The notes under the pieces were generated by a model. That model did not search any database, was not told the origin of the DNA, and saw only the letters and a list, made by a program, of their open reading frames with translations. Shown in pieces: positions 18,367 through 26,259 of a stretch of 64,000 nucleotides of DNA; position 1 is the first letter of the stretch, and each line of letters opens with the position of its first letter. Position numbers and translations under genes: made by a program. Origin of the DNA: Deltaproteobacteria bacterium (GTDB lineage: Bacteria; Myxococcota_A; UBA9042; DTJE01); NCBI GenBank assembly GCA_029555025.1, contig JAKPTZ010000071.1, forward strand, positions 1-64,000, read 5' to 3'.

Positions 18367-20475
18367 TCAGTTGAACTCATAGGCGCCGATGTCCCACGCC
18401 CCACCCTGCGGACGCGCGGTTCCGGCAAGATCCTGAAACACTCCCAGGCCACGAGTCAGCGGGTCAACGCCGCCATCCTTCAGCGGGCTTCCGGGATCGA
18501 CTTCGTCCCACCATCCCCAGAGTTGGTCGGCAATAAGATTCCCTTCGGCCTCGGTTACCCCGTCGATTTCGGCAAGGCCCTCAATTCCGCCCTCGGCGAT
18601 CACGCAGGCCTCGCCGGCCCGAACACGACATACGCCGTATTCCATGTCCCACCATACCGAATTGATCATCGCCACCGTCGCCTGGGGATCAATGGACAGC
18701 AAGGCGCTGTCATCAACGTTAATCTGGCTGTAACCTGCCGAATTGACAACGACCGCGTTCGCGCCCGCATCGACTTTGACCAGCCCTGTCAGATTTGTCG
18801 CCGAAACTACTTCCTGGCCGCGGGATGAAGTTGCCTCGACCACGGCCTCGCTGAAGCGCTCGGTGAACAGATCGCAGTGCGCGACAACCAGTTTTCCACC
18901 GGTTGCCAGCACCGGAACCGCGACCGTGCGTGCCGTGGCGACCGCATCGATTGGATTTTCCACTGTGCCGACCGTATCCAGTTCGACATAGGTTTTCACC
19001 ATGCCGCCGCCGATGACCGAATTAATGACCCATGCCTCGCCACCAGTCACCTCGATTCCAGCGCCATCACCGATGGCCGTGGCCTGGCCTGTGGTACCGT
19101 CGTCGCCGCCGTCGTCAATAGTCACGTCAATGCCACCGGAAAAATCGACACCGGTGACAACCGCCCTGCCCCCGGCAACGAGTATGCCGCGCGATGTGGC
19201 CTGGGCGTGGGCAGCACCCTTAATGTCCGAAAGTTCGATTTCCGGATAGAAGCCTGCGGTTCCACCGTTCATGCGCAGGTTTCCAGACACCAGCATGATG
19301 GCACGGCTGATGATCCTGCGATCCACGCTGCCGGTGCCGCTGTACTTGCCGATCATCGGGCCACCGTCGCCAATCCTGCACTCATTCATGGTCACGTCGG
19401 AGGACTGAATATAAACGCCGGCGGAAACGATATCCCGACCATCGACGCCGGATGTCTGGACAGCGGAGCCACCAGCGACGACGTTAGTCAGGAATACGCT
19501 GGAATCATTGATCATGATCCCGACCACTTTATCGGCCGCATTCACAATCGTTCCGTCCTGGGTTCCGAAAATCTCGAACTGATCAATCGCGACTGTCGAA
19601 CCGCTTATCACCACGGCACTATCGGCGGTTCCAAGCAGCCTTGACTTCTGGGCCGCCCTGGTCCACGTCGTCGCGTCGTAGCCGCCATGAATCTGAATGT
19701 CAGAGACAATGGTTACCGAATCGCTGATAGTGCCGGTTGCGACAAAAATGTGCGACTTACCGCCCGAAACGGCAAGAGAAACGGCTGCCGAAAGCGTGCC
19801 GACCGGGGATTCGCGGGTTCCCGGGTTGGTGTCGGCGTTACCCGGCTTGACGAAAATTCCGTCGGCGGTCGCGGCCTTGATGTCTTCGCCGCCACAGTCG
19901 CTTGTCTTGTTGTCATCGGGATTATCAGGGGCACCAGGAAACACGGCCGCATTCCCGTCGTCGCAATCGGTGTTGACCAACGAATAACCGGGCGGCACGC
20001 CGTCGGCGGAACAAACGGAATGCAGTTCGCCCGCGCCGAAGCCATCGAAATCGCTGTCGATGTAATACTGAACGAACTCATGCCGCGAAGCATCCGAAGG
20101 CGCGCAGTCCGGGCCTGCCTCACATCCGTTGCCGAAGCCGTCGCCATCCGGGTCGTTACAAACGGGATCGATGACATCCGTCGGATGCAAATCGGGGAGG
20201 ATGTCGAGCTCGCCGGGATCGATTCCCAGATCAACAGGTTCCTCGGTTTCACCGGCGTCCTGACCGCCTGGATCGTTCTGATTGTCCGGCACGTTCAGAT
20301 CCGGACGCGGACCGTGATCGGGGACTTCAACATCGTCGCCGATGCTGTCGGACGCCACATCGGTTCCGCCAAGGTCATCTTCCGGTTCCGACCCACCTCC
20401 ACAACCGGGAACAGCCGCCATCACCGCAACAAGGCCAAGGCACGACAACATCCTTCCCCAAGACAATGTATTCAT
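18367..20475 (-). CDS. Lipoprotein with acidic stalk and parallel beta-helix
   Basis: This 702-residue lipoprotein (signal ending VPGC) has an Asp/Pro-rich stalk (about 28-100) and MopE-like or calcium-loop segments ('CNDPDGDGFGNGCEAGPDC', 'DFDGFGAGE'). A long right-handed beta-helix-like region occupies about 190-650. It opens with 'DGIFVKPGNADTNPGTRESP', the DUF1565-type entry to pectin-lyase-like folds, and continues in short Gly/Val/Ile-rich rungs ending 'GAWDIGAYEFN', a typical closing motif. I see no lyase catalytic residues, so the role may be adhesion or structure rather than catalysis. Confidence 0.82.
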   Translation of the reverse strand: MNTLSWGRMLSCLGLVAVMAAVPGCGGGSEPEDDLGGTDVASDSIGDDVEVPDHGPRPDLNVPDNQNDPGGQDAGETEEPVDLGIDPGELDILPDLHPTDVIDPVCNDPDGDGFGNGCEAGPDCAPSDASRHEFVQYYIDSDFDGFGAGELHSVCSADGVPPGYSLVNTDCDDGNAAVFPGAPDNPDDNKTSDCGGEDIKAATADGIFVKPGNADTNPGTRESPVGTLSAAVSLAVSGGKSHIFVATGTISDSVTIVSDIQIHGGYDATTWTRAAQKSRLLGTADSAVVISGSTVAIDQFEIFGTQDGTIVNAADKVVGIMINDSSVFLTNVVAGGSAVQTSGVDGRDIVSAGVYIQSSDVTMNECRIGDGGPMIGKYSGTGSVDRRIISRAIMLVSGNLRMNGGTAGFYPEIELSDIKGAAHAQATSRGILVAGGRAVVTGVDFSGGIDVTIDDGGDDGTTGQATAIGDGAGIEVTGGEAWVINSVIGGGMVKTYVELDTVGTVENPIDAVATARTVAVPVLATGGKLVVAHCDLFTERFSEAVVEATSSRGQEVVSATNLTGLVKVDAGANAVVVNSAGYSQINVDDSALLSIDPQATVAMINSVWWDMEYGVCRVRAGEACVIAEGGIEGLAEIDGVTEAEGNLIADQLWGWWDEVDPGSPLKDGGVDPLTRGLGVFQDLAGTARPQGGAWDIGAYEFN

Positions 20476-20578
20476 TGCATATCCCGAAATGGTTGACGCA
20501 GCCTAGCGTACAGGAAGCCTTAACTTTGTCAACAAAATCAAGGTCGAAGGCTGTGTTAACGGCAGGTTTCGCGACAGG

Positions 20579-21928
20579 TCATGGAATGACGAAATCCTTG
20601 ACCACGGCCATATGCTGCATCTGGGAAGAGGACGAATCGCCGGTCTGTGCCGGCGGGAAGTACTCGTTCAACTCGGATTGCGAAAAGGTCCGCGTATCAA
20701 AGACCAGGCCTTCCGGATAGACCCTGTCAGGGCCGGTCGAATTGGATGGGTACCTGACGCCGACCTGATATCCGGCCATTTTCTGATCCGCCAGCACGAA
20801 ATCGTACTGCTTGCTGCGGCTGGCGTTCGTATTCACGTTGCCGTCGTCGTCGGCCGGATCCGGCGGATCGACCATGAACACGCCGTCCTGCCCGAAACCG
20901 CTTTCAGACACGGCGGAGGTCCCATTGAAGTCGCCGCCAACCACGTAAAGATACTTGCCCGGGTTCTGCGAGCGATGGGTCTTCACCTTGCCGACGATGA
21001 CCTGGGCGGCCTCGACCTGATCGGATGAAGGACTGGTATGTAGATGAACGCTTATCGCAAAGATATCGACCGGCCCGGGGATATCAATGGTCGCCCACAT
21101 CAATTCACGGTTTGACAGGTTCGGGTCGTCCCACCACCCGCTTCCGGTGATGGGCCAGCGACTCAGGACGCCGTTCGGTATCTGGAAGCCAGCGTCGTCA
21201 ACCGCCCAATAGGACGTTCCGACGACATCCTGGGCCAGTTCGTTGTAATCCGACGTCGTGTTGTCGCCGTAGTTCATTTCCTGGATAAGGACGATGTCGG
21301 GCCGAAGGGCCTGCATAATCCTGATCCCGTGGCCATAATCGTAAGACTGGTAATTGCCGCTGGTGACATTGGCGGCAACTATCCTGACCGCAAGGCCCGG
21401 CGTTGAGATGTCCGGCCCGCCGCTGTCGACCGTGGTGGGAACGTCATCGGAAACATCCGGACCGTCGTCGGCCACATGCTGGTCGCGTTCCGGCACGTCT
21501 TCGAAAATGTCGTCAAACACTTCCTCAAGGATTTCCGACCAGGCATCGGCCAGGGCATCCTCGATGAATCCATCGGGATCGCCGGCGTCCGGGCCCGTGT
21601 CCCCGGCTGCGTCCGGATCGGCGTCGGGAAGGTCGGCGTCTGGATCGACATTGCCGTCAATCGCGGAGTCAGCCAGCGCATCAACCGCCACTTCGTTCGC
21701 GACATCGGTCGGCAAATCGGAAGCGTCAGACGCGTCCGCCGTGGAATCGACGTTCGCCTGGTCACGCGGATCGGCGTCACCGGGATCCGACACGTCATTG
21801 TCAATCAATTCGACGGCGGCATCCGGGGAATCGACGGTATCTGTGCCACCGTTTGCCCCACAGCCGCCGGCGACGACGGCAAGCATCATCAAAGGAATGA
21901 TTCGCATGAGTGAAGAATGATGATTCAT
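20579..21928 (-). CDS. Lipoprotein with endonuclease/exonuclease/phosphatase domain
   Basis: This 449-residue lipoprotein (signal VAGGC) has an Asp-rich stalk (about 25-175) and an EEP-fold domain from about 178. Motifs present: 'VRIVAANVTSGNY', catalytic-Glu motif IVLIQEMNYGD, 'ISVHLHTSPSS', VVGGDFNGTS, and 'QYDFVLADQK'. The fold hydrolyses phosphodiester bonds in DNA, RNA or phosphoesters. The final motif, usually S-D-H-x-P/A-V, reads QMQHMAVVKDF, so the Asp that orients the catalytic His is replaced by Gln. The ATG at 21928 is my choice. ATG 21907 would also leave a complete signal peptide. Confidence 0.83.
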   Translation of the reverse strand: MNHHSSLMRIIPLMMLAVVAGGCGANGGTDTVDSPDAAVELIDNDVSDPGDADPRDQANVDSTADASDASDLPTDVANEVAVDALADSAIDGNVDPDADLPDADPDAAGDTGPDAGDPDGFIEDALADAWSEILEEVFDDIFEDVPERDQHVADDGPDVSDDVPTTVDSGGPDISTPGLAVRIVAANVTSGNYQSYDYGHGIRIMQALRPDIVLIQEMNYGDNTTSDYNELAQDVVGTSYWAVDDAGFQIPNGVLSRWPITGSGWWDDPNLSNRELMWATIDIPGPVDIFAISVHLHTSPSSDQVEAAQVIVGKVKTHRSQNPGKYLYVVGGDFNGTSAVSESGFGQDGVFMVDPPDPADDDGNVNTNASRSKQYDFVLADQKMAGYQVGVRYPSNSTGPDRVYPEGLVFDTRTFSQSELNEYFPPAQTGDSSSSQMQHMAVVKDFVIP

Positions 21929-22095
21929 TGAGGAGTCCAGAAAGCCAGCGCCAAGATTACAGATGAAAGCCGCATGATGCAAGGTCGGCAGGCCACGATT
22001 GAACAGTTGAGGATCGGACGGCAAATGCCCCAGGCACCGATGGCCGATGGATTGGCCGCCACCGAATCAGCCCGCCTTACGACGGATCGCCCGAC

Positions 22096-22920
22096 CTACC
22101 TGTAGAAATGGAACACGGGCTGGACTTCCTGGCACGGGCGGCACATCGAGGACGGCAGCCCGGTATTGCGACGATTCCGACCGGCAACGGCCTTGAACAC
22201 CGGCCCGGACTTGACCTCGTCGCAGACAAGGCATTCGTTCAGGCTGCCGTCCGGATTGTGGTACGGCTGATCCAGTGCGGCAATGCACGGCGCGAAGCAT
22301 TCCTGCTGGGTATGAAGCGTGTTGTAATACCAGATCTGCGCGCATGGAAGCTCGAAGCCCAGATCCATCAGGCACTGGATATTGCCGTCCTTGTTGCCGA
22401 AATTGTCCAGGCCGCACTGGCGCACCGGATCGGTCAAATCCGGCTGCCGCATATAGACAACGAGATTTTTCAGAGTGGAACAGACGCCGCATCCATCCCA
22501 GTGGGTTATGAATGCCCCGGCCTCCTGCGCGGCGGCGGCGTCCTGAAAGGTTTCAAGGCGATAACCGCCGGCAACGCTGTCATCAAGGAACAGGCCGCAA
22601 ACGGTTCCCGGAACCGGCTGGTGGGCGTCCGGATCCTCCCACGGGTCCTCGGTGACCTCCGATGGAGGGTTGACGGGAACCATCGCCAGCAGATCCTGGA
22701 TGTCCTGTTCCGTATATGCGGGCGGTTCAAAACATTTGCCCAGACAATTGCAGCGTGGCTGGCACTGCTGGTCGGTCAGGCCTGTCTTTTCATTGGGGAC
22801 GCCGAACTGGATCTGGCACGGCGAATCGCTGACCGGCTGCGAACATTCGGGTTCACTATTTTCGCCGCACCCGGCGGCCGCAAGTAACAGGATGGCACAT
22901 GGAAACAGGATTCTTCGCAT
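22096..22920 (-). CDS. Cys-rich lipoprotein with several CxxC motifs, family unknown
   Basis: This 274-residue lipoprotein (signal LAAAGC) is not recognised. The mature chain is unusually rich in Cys. Among others it has 'CQPRCNCLGKC' near the N-terminus, 'WDGCGVCSTLKN' in the middle, and CFAPC, CLVC and CRPC toward the C-terminus. The 'ITHWDGCGVCSTL' segment resembles a thioredoxin-type redox site, but the rest of the fold is not clear. None of the CxxC motifs is followed by His, so c-type haem is unlikely. Metal binding, disulfide exchange or simple disulfide stabilisation are all possible. It lacks the acidic stalk of its neighbours. Confidence 0.72.
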   Translation of the reverse strand: MRRILFPCAILLLAAAGCGENSEPECSQPVSDSPCQIQFGVPNEKTGLTDQQCQPRCNCLGKCFEPPAYTEQDIQDLLAMVPVNPPSEVTEDPWEDPDAHQPVPGTVCGLFLDDSVAGGYRLETFQDAAAAQEAGAFITHWDGCGVCSTLKNLVVYMRQPDLTDPVRQCGLDNFGNKDGNIQCLMDLGFELPCAQIWYYNTLHTQQECFAPCIAALDQPYHNPDGSLNECLVCDEVKSGPVFKAVAGRNRRNTGLPSSMCRPCQEVQPVFHFYR

Positions 22921-22959
22921 GACGTTCCCCGCATCAATACTGGTGTTGTGCATCGCGCT

Positions 22960-23937
22960 TCAGTGGGTGCGCATGATACCCGACGCCGCGCGAACCCGTT
23001 CCATGGTTCGTTCGGCTGCGGCGCGGGCCTTTCGGCCGCCCTCTGCAAGGATATCCCGCAGGTAATCGGGACGGCTGATCAGTTCGTCATACCTGACACG
23101 CGCGTCCCCGAAGTGATCGTTGATAAGCTCGGCCAGGCGCTTCTTCGCGTGGCCATATCCATAACCGCCGGCACGATAGGAATCGGCAATCACCTGAAGC
23201 TCGGCTGGTTCCGCGAACAGCTTCAACAGGGCAAAAACATTGCATTTATCCGGATCTTTCGGGTCTTCAAGGGGCGTGCTGTCGGTCACAATCCGGCCGC
23301 ACGTCTTTGCCGTGGCCTTCGGTGTATCGAAAATCTGGATAACGTTGTCATATGACTTGGACATCTTCTGGCCGTCGATGCCGGGCACGACAGCAACGGA
23401 CTGGACGATGTAAGGCTCCGGCGACACAAGGACTTCCACGCCGAAAGCCTGGTTAAACTTGGCCACCAGATCCCGCGTGATTTCGATGTGCTGCTTCTGG
23501 TCGGCACCGACCGGTACCATGTTGGCGTCATAGATGCTGATGTCGGCGGCCTGCAGGACCGGATAATCGAAAAGGCCCATGTTCGGTGCAATGCCACGCG
23601 CAACCTTGTCCTTGAACGATGTGGCACGCTCCATCAGGCCAACCGGGCATACGGTGTTCAGAAACCAGCACAACTCGGTCACCTGCGGCACGTCCGACTG
23701 CACGAAGAAAACACTGCGCCCGGGGTCGATGCCAAGCGCCAGGTATCCCGCGGCAAGATGCATGGTCGATTCGCGCAGCGCGTCCGCATCCTTCAACGAA
23801 GTCAGCGCATGATAATTGGCGATGAAGTAGAAGCAGTCATGCCCCTCGGCCTGAAACTTCAAATACTGCCGGATCGCGCCGAAATAATTACCGATATGCA
23901 GCCGGCCGGACGGCTGTATGCCAGACAGGATTCTCAT
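22960..23937 (-). CDS. trpS: Tryptophanyl-tRNA synthetase
   Basis: This 325-residue class Ic aminoacyl-tRNA synthetase has the HIGH-type motif 'PSGRLHIGNYFG' at the N-terminus and KMSKS in 'DGQKMSKSYDN'. Length and order match bacterial TrpS. It charges tRNA-Trp in the cytoplasm. The start is fixed by GGAGG 7 bases before the ATG at 23937. It is the only housekeeping gene at the end of the lipoprotein block, and the Cys-rich lipoprotein gene follows 39 bases downstream on the same strand. Confidence 0.97.
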   Translation of the reverse strand: MRILSGIQPSGRLHIGNYFGAIRQYLKFQAEGHDCFYFIANYHALTSLKDADALRESTMHLAAGYLALGIDPGRSVFFVQSDVPQVTELCWFLNTVCPVGLMERATSFKDKVARGIAPNMGLFDYPVLQAADISIYDANMVPVGADQKQHIEITRDLVAKFNQAFGVEVLVSPEPYIVQSVAVVPGIDGQKMSKSYDNVIQIFDTPKATAKTCGRIVTDSTPLEDPKDPDKCNVFALLKLFAEPAELQVIADSYRAGGYGYGHAKKRLAELINDHFGDARVRYDELISRPDYLRDILAEGGRKARAAAERTMERVRAASGIMRTH

Positions 23938-24029
23938 TGGACCTCCGGTCGAAAAAACAAGCAAGTCCCCGCCCCGATTGTCGCGGTTCGGGTTAGCGCG
24001 TACACTACCACCACGGCGGAGGTTTTTCC

Positions 24030-24854
24030 ATGCAGTCGTGGCAGGCGGCCGTTCTTGGCGTCGTCGAGGGAATCACAGAATACCTTCCGGTCAGCTCGAC
24101 CGGTCACCTGCTGCTGGCCGAGCGCCTGATGAAGATCCCACGGACGTCCGCCGCCGACTCTTTCGCCATCGCAATCCAGCTTGGCGCGATCCTGGCGATT
24201 CTGGCGGTTTACGGCAGCCGCGTCTCCCAGATGGCAAAGGGGCTGGTCGGACGAGACGACGAAGGCCGCAACCTGGCGCTGAACGTTATGGTTGCGTTCG
24301 TACCCGCGGCTGTCGCCGGATTTCTGGCCGGGGATTTCATCAAGACTTACCTTTTCAACCTTAATATCGTCGCCGGGGCCTGGGCACTCTGGGGGCTGGC
24401 CATCCTCGTTATCTTCATGAACCCACGCTTCTGTGATCCGTCAATCGGGCAACCTCTTGAGACCCTGACGTGGCGGGGTGCATTGACCATCGGACTTTTC
24501 CAGCTTCTGGCACTTGTCCCGGGAACCAGCCGCAGTCTTGTCACGATCATCGGCGCCCTGGTCGTCGGTTTGTCGCTGCCTTCCGCCGTCGAGTTTTCAT
24601 TCCTGCTTGGCGTTGTAACGCTTGGGGCCGCGACGGTCTGGGATCTGACAAGCCATTTTGGTGAACTCACTGCTGAATTCGGATGGGAACCGCTTCTTAT
24701 TGGGATGATAGTTTCCTTCGTGTCGGCCTTGGGCGCGGTCAAGTGGATGGTCTATTACCTGTCCAGGCACGGCATGAGGATCTTCGGCTGGTACAGGCTG
24801 GGAATCGCGGCGCTTACGATCGCGCTGGTCGCGGCCGGCTTCATCGGCAAATAG
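24030..24854 (+). CDS. uppP: Undecaprenyl-diphosphatase
   Basis: This 274-residue integral membrane protein carries both BacA/UppP signatures: 'VEGITEYLPVSSTGHLL' near the N-terminus and 'PGTSRSLVTI' in the second half, with about eight membrane segments. It dephosphorylates undecaprenyl pyrophosphate to recycle the lipid carrier for peptidoglycan, and gives bacitracin tolerance. GGAGG lies 8 bases before the ATG. It converges with the GH105-like gene, with 7 bases between stops. Confidence 0.96.
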   Translation: MQSWQAAVLGVVEGITEYLPVSSTGHLLLAERLMKIPRTSAADSFAIAIQLGAILAILAVYGSRVSQMAKGLVGRDDEGRNLALNVMVAFVPAAVAGFLAGDFIKTYLFNLNIVAGAWALWGLAILVIFMNPRFCDPSIGQPLETLTWRGALTIGLFQLLALVPGTSRSLVTIIGALVVGLSLPSAVEFSFLLGVVTLGAATVWDLTSHFGELTAEFGWEPLLIGMIVSFVSALGAVKWMVYYLSRHGMRIFGWYRLGIAALTIALVAAGFIGK

Positions 24855-24861
24855 ACATGCA

Positions 24862-26070
24862 TTACTCAATCGGAAGGCCCGACGTTTCCACAAGCGCCAG
24901 GACGACCGCACCAACCCCGTAGCCAAGGTCATCGGCGACCGGCAGGCCTGCGTAGTATTCAAAAGTCCCGGCTTCCGTGGGCCCCGACACGTTTGAAACA
25001 ACCGGACGTCCCAAATCATCCGTGGTAATCGTGGCGCGGATTCCATCCATCGCACGCTTTATGACTGGCAGGAATTCGTCGAAGAGAAGGCCATAGCGCC
25101 ACCCGCGCGCCATCCCGTATGCGAACAGCGCGGCCGTCGATGTCTCGACGTAAGCCTCACCGGGCCGATTCAGCACGATCCACCAAAGCCCGCTTTCCTG
25201 ATCCTGGGCGAACCGCGCGGCCTTTGCCTGGGCGACAAGCGCCTCTTCGGCGACAACATCGCGCTCGCCACGGATAAGACGGGCCCGAAGATAATCGAAA
25301 CCGGCCGCGCTTACCCAGCCATTCCCGCGTCCCCAGTAGATATCGGTATCGACAGGCTTGTTGTAATTAAACGCATGAACATACAGGCCGCCTTCCGATT
25401 GAAGCCATGCAGTGAAGACGGCAACCTGAAGGCCCATTTCGTCAAGCGCGGCCGAATCATTAAAGAATTCGCCCCACCTGGTCAGCATCGTACCGACCAT
25501 GAAAAGCGTGTCCAGCCACAAGGTCGCGCCGCCGTTGAATTCCGCCTCGCCCCAGTGGTTAAAGCCGCCGTCTTCCGTTCGAATGACCGTTTCCTCGAGA
25601 TAGGTAAAGGCATCCTGGACGACCGCGCGATAACGTTCCTCGCCCGTTTCCATGTAAAGGAAGGCCGCAATCAGGGCCGGCGACGCAAAGTCGGAACAGA
25701 ACATGAAGTAACCGATTTCCAGGTTGGCATCCATCCAGTCGCGCATGTACTGAAGGAAGCGTTCATGGCCGGTCACGCGATAAAGTTCGTAAACCCCTGT
25801 CATCAGGACGGTCGGTTCCCAGGACCACCCCAGAGTGTCGGCCGGATATTCCTGGATGTAACGATCCATGATTGCCGTCGCCAGTTCTATGTTGTCCCCG
25901 GCCGGGTCACGAACCTGCGCATAGCAGTTCCCGTCGGGCCACTTGCCGCCGCACTGGTCGAAGATTCCACGACCTTCGTCACAGGCGATCGCCAGACACG
26001 ACAGAAAAAGCATCGACATGATTGTGAAAATTTTTCCGATACGATGGGCGCTGATCTGTATCTTCGGCAT
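24862..26070 (-). CDS. GH105/GH88-like glycoside hydrolase lipoprotein
   Basis: This 402-residue lipoprotein (signal LAIAC) has a catalytic (alpha/alpha)6-barrel domain of the unsaturated glucuronyl/rhamnogalacturonyl hydrolase type. 'LWLDTLFMVGTML' carries the probable catalytic Asp (D143 in B. subtilis YteR), and 'YWGRGNGWVSAAG' is the other family hallmark. It would remove unsaturated uronic acids from oligosaccharides made by polysaccharide lyases. Relatives are often cytoplasmic, and this one is exported. Asp follows the lipidated Cys, which in E. coli would keep it in the inner membrane. That rule may not hold here. No lyase or uptake genes are adjacent. Confidence 0.85.
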   Translation of the reverse strand: MPKIQISAHRIGKIFTIMSMLFLSCLAIACDEGRGIFDQCGGKWPDGNCYAQVRDPAGDNIELATAIMDRYIQEYPADTLGWSWEPTVLMTGVYELYRVTGHERFLQYMRDWMDANLEIGYFMFCSDFASPALIAAFLYMETGEERYRAVVQDAFTYLEETVIRTEDGGFNHWGEAEFNGGATLWLDTLFMVGTMLTRWGEFFNDSAALDEMGLQVAVFTAWLQSEGGLYVHAFNYNKPVDTDIYWGRGNGWVSAAGFDYLRARLIRGERDVVAEEALVAQAKAARFAQDQESGLWWIVLNRPGEAYVETSTAALFAYGMARGWRYGLLFDEFLPVIKRAMDGIRATITTDDLGRPVVSNVSGPTEAGTFEYYAGLPVADDLGYGVGAVVLALVETSGLPIE

Positions 26071-26134
26071 TGATGCCGGCCTCCAGGTTCCGGTTGGAAT
26101 TCCAGAACATGCGATAGTGCGTCCGTGAACGTAC

Positions 26135-26153
26135 GGGCGGATTACATCCGCCC
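26135..26153. repeat. Type A palindrome, copy 2 (opposite orientation)
   Basis: GGGCGGATTACATCCGCCC is the reverse complement of the copy at 14902. It keeps the GTAC flank (now on the left) and the GCCGCG flank (on the right). It lies between two same-strand genes (26070 start, 26260 end). Confidence 0.85.
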
Positions 26154-26259
26154 GCCGCGTTCAGGCGCATTGCCTTCAATCGCGCCGCATCCCGGCGTAC
26201 GCCCCAGTTTACGAAGGACTCAGTCACGCCGAAGCTCCCCAAGGCGGAGCGAAGGCGGA

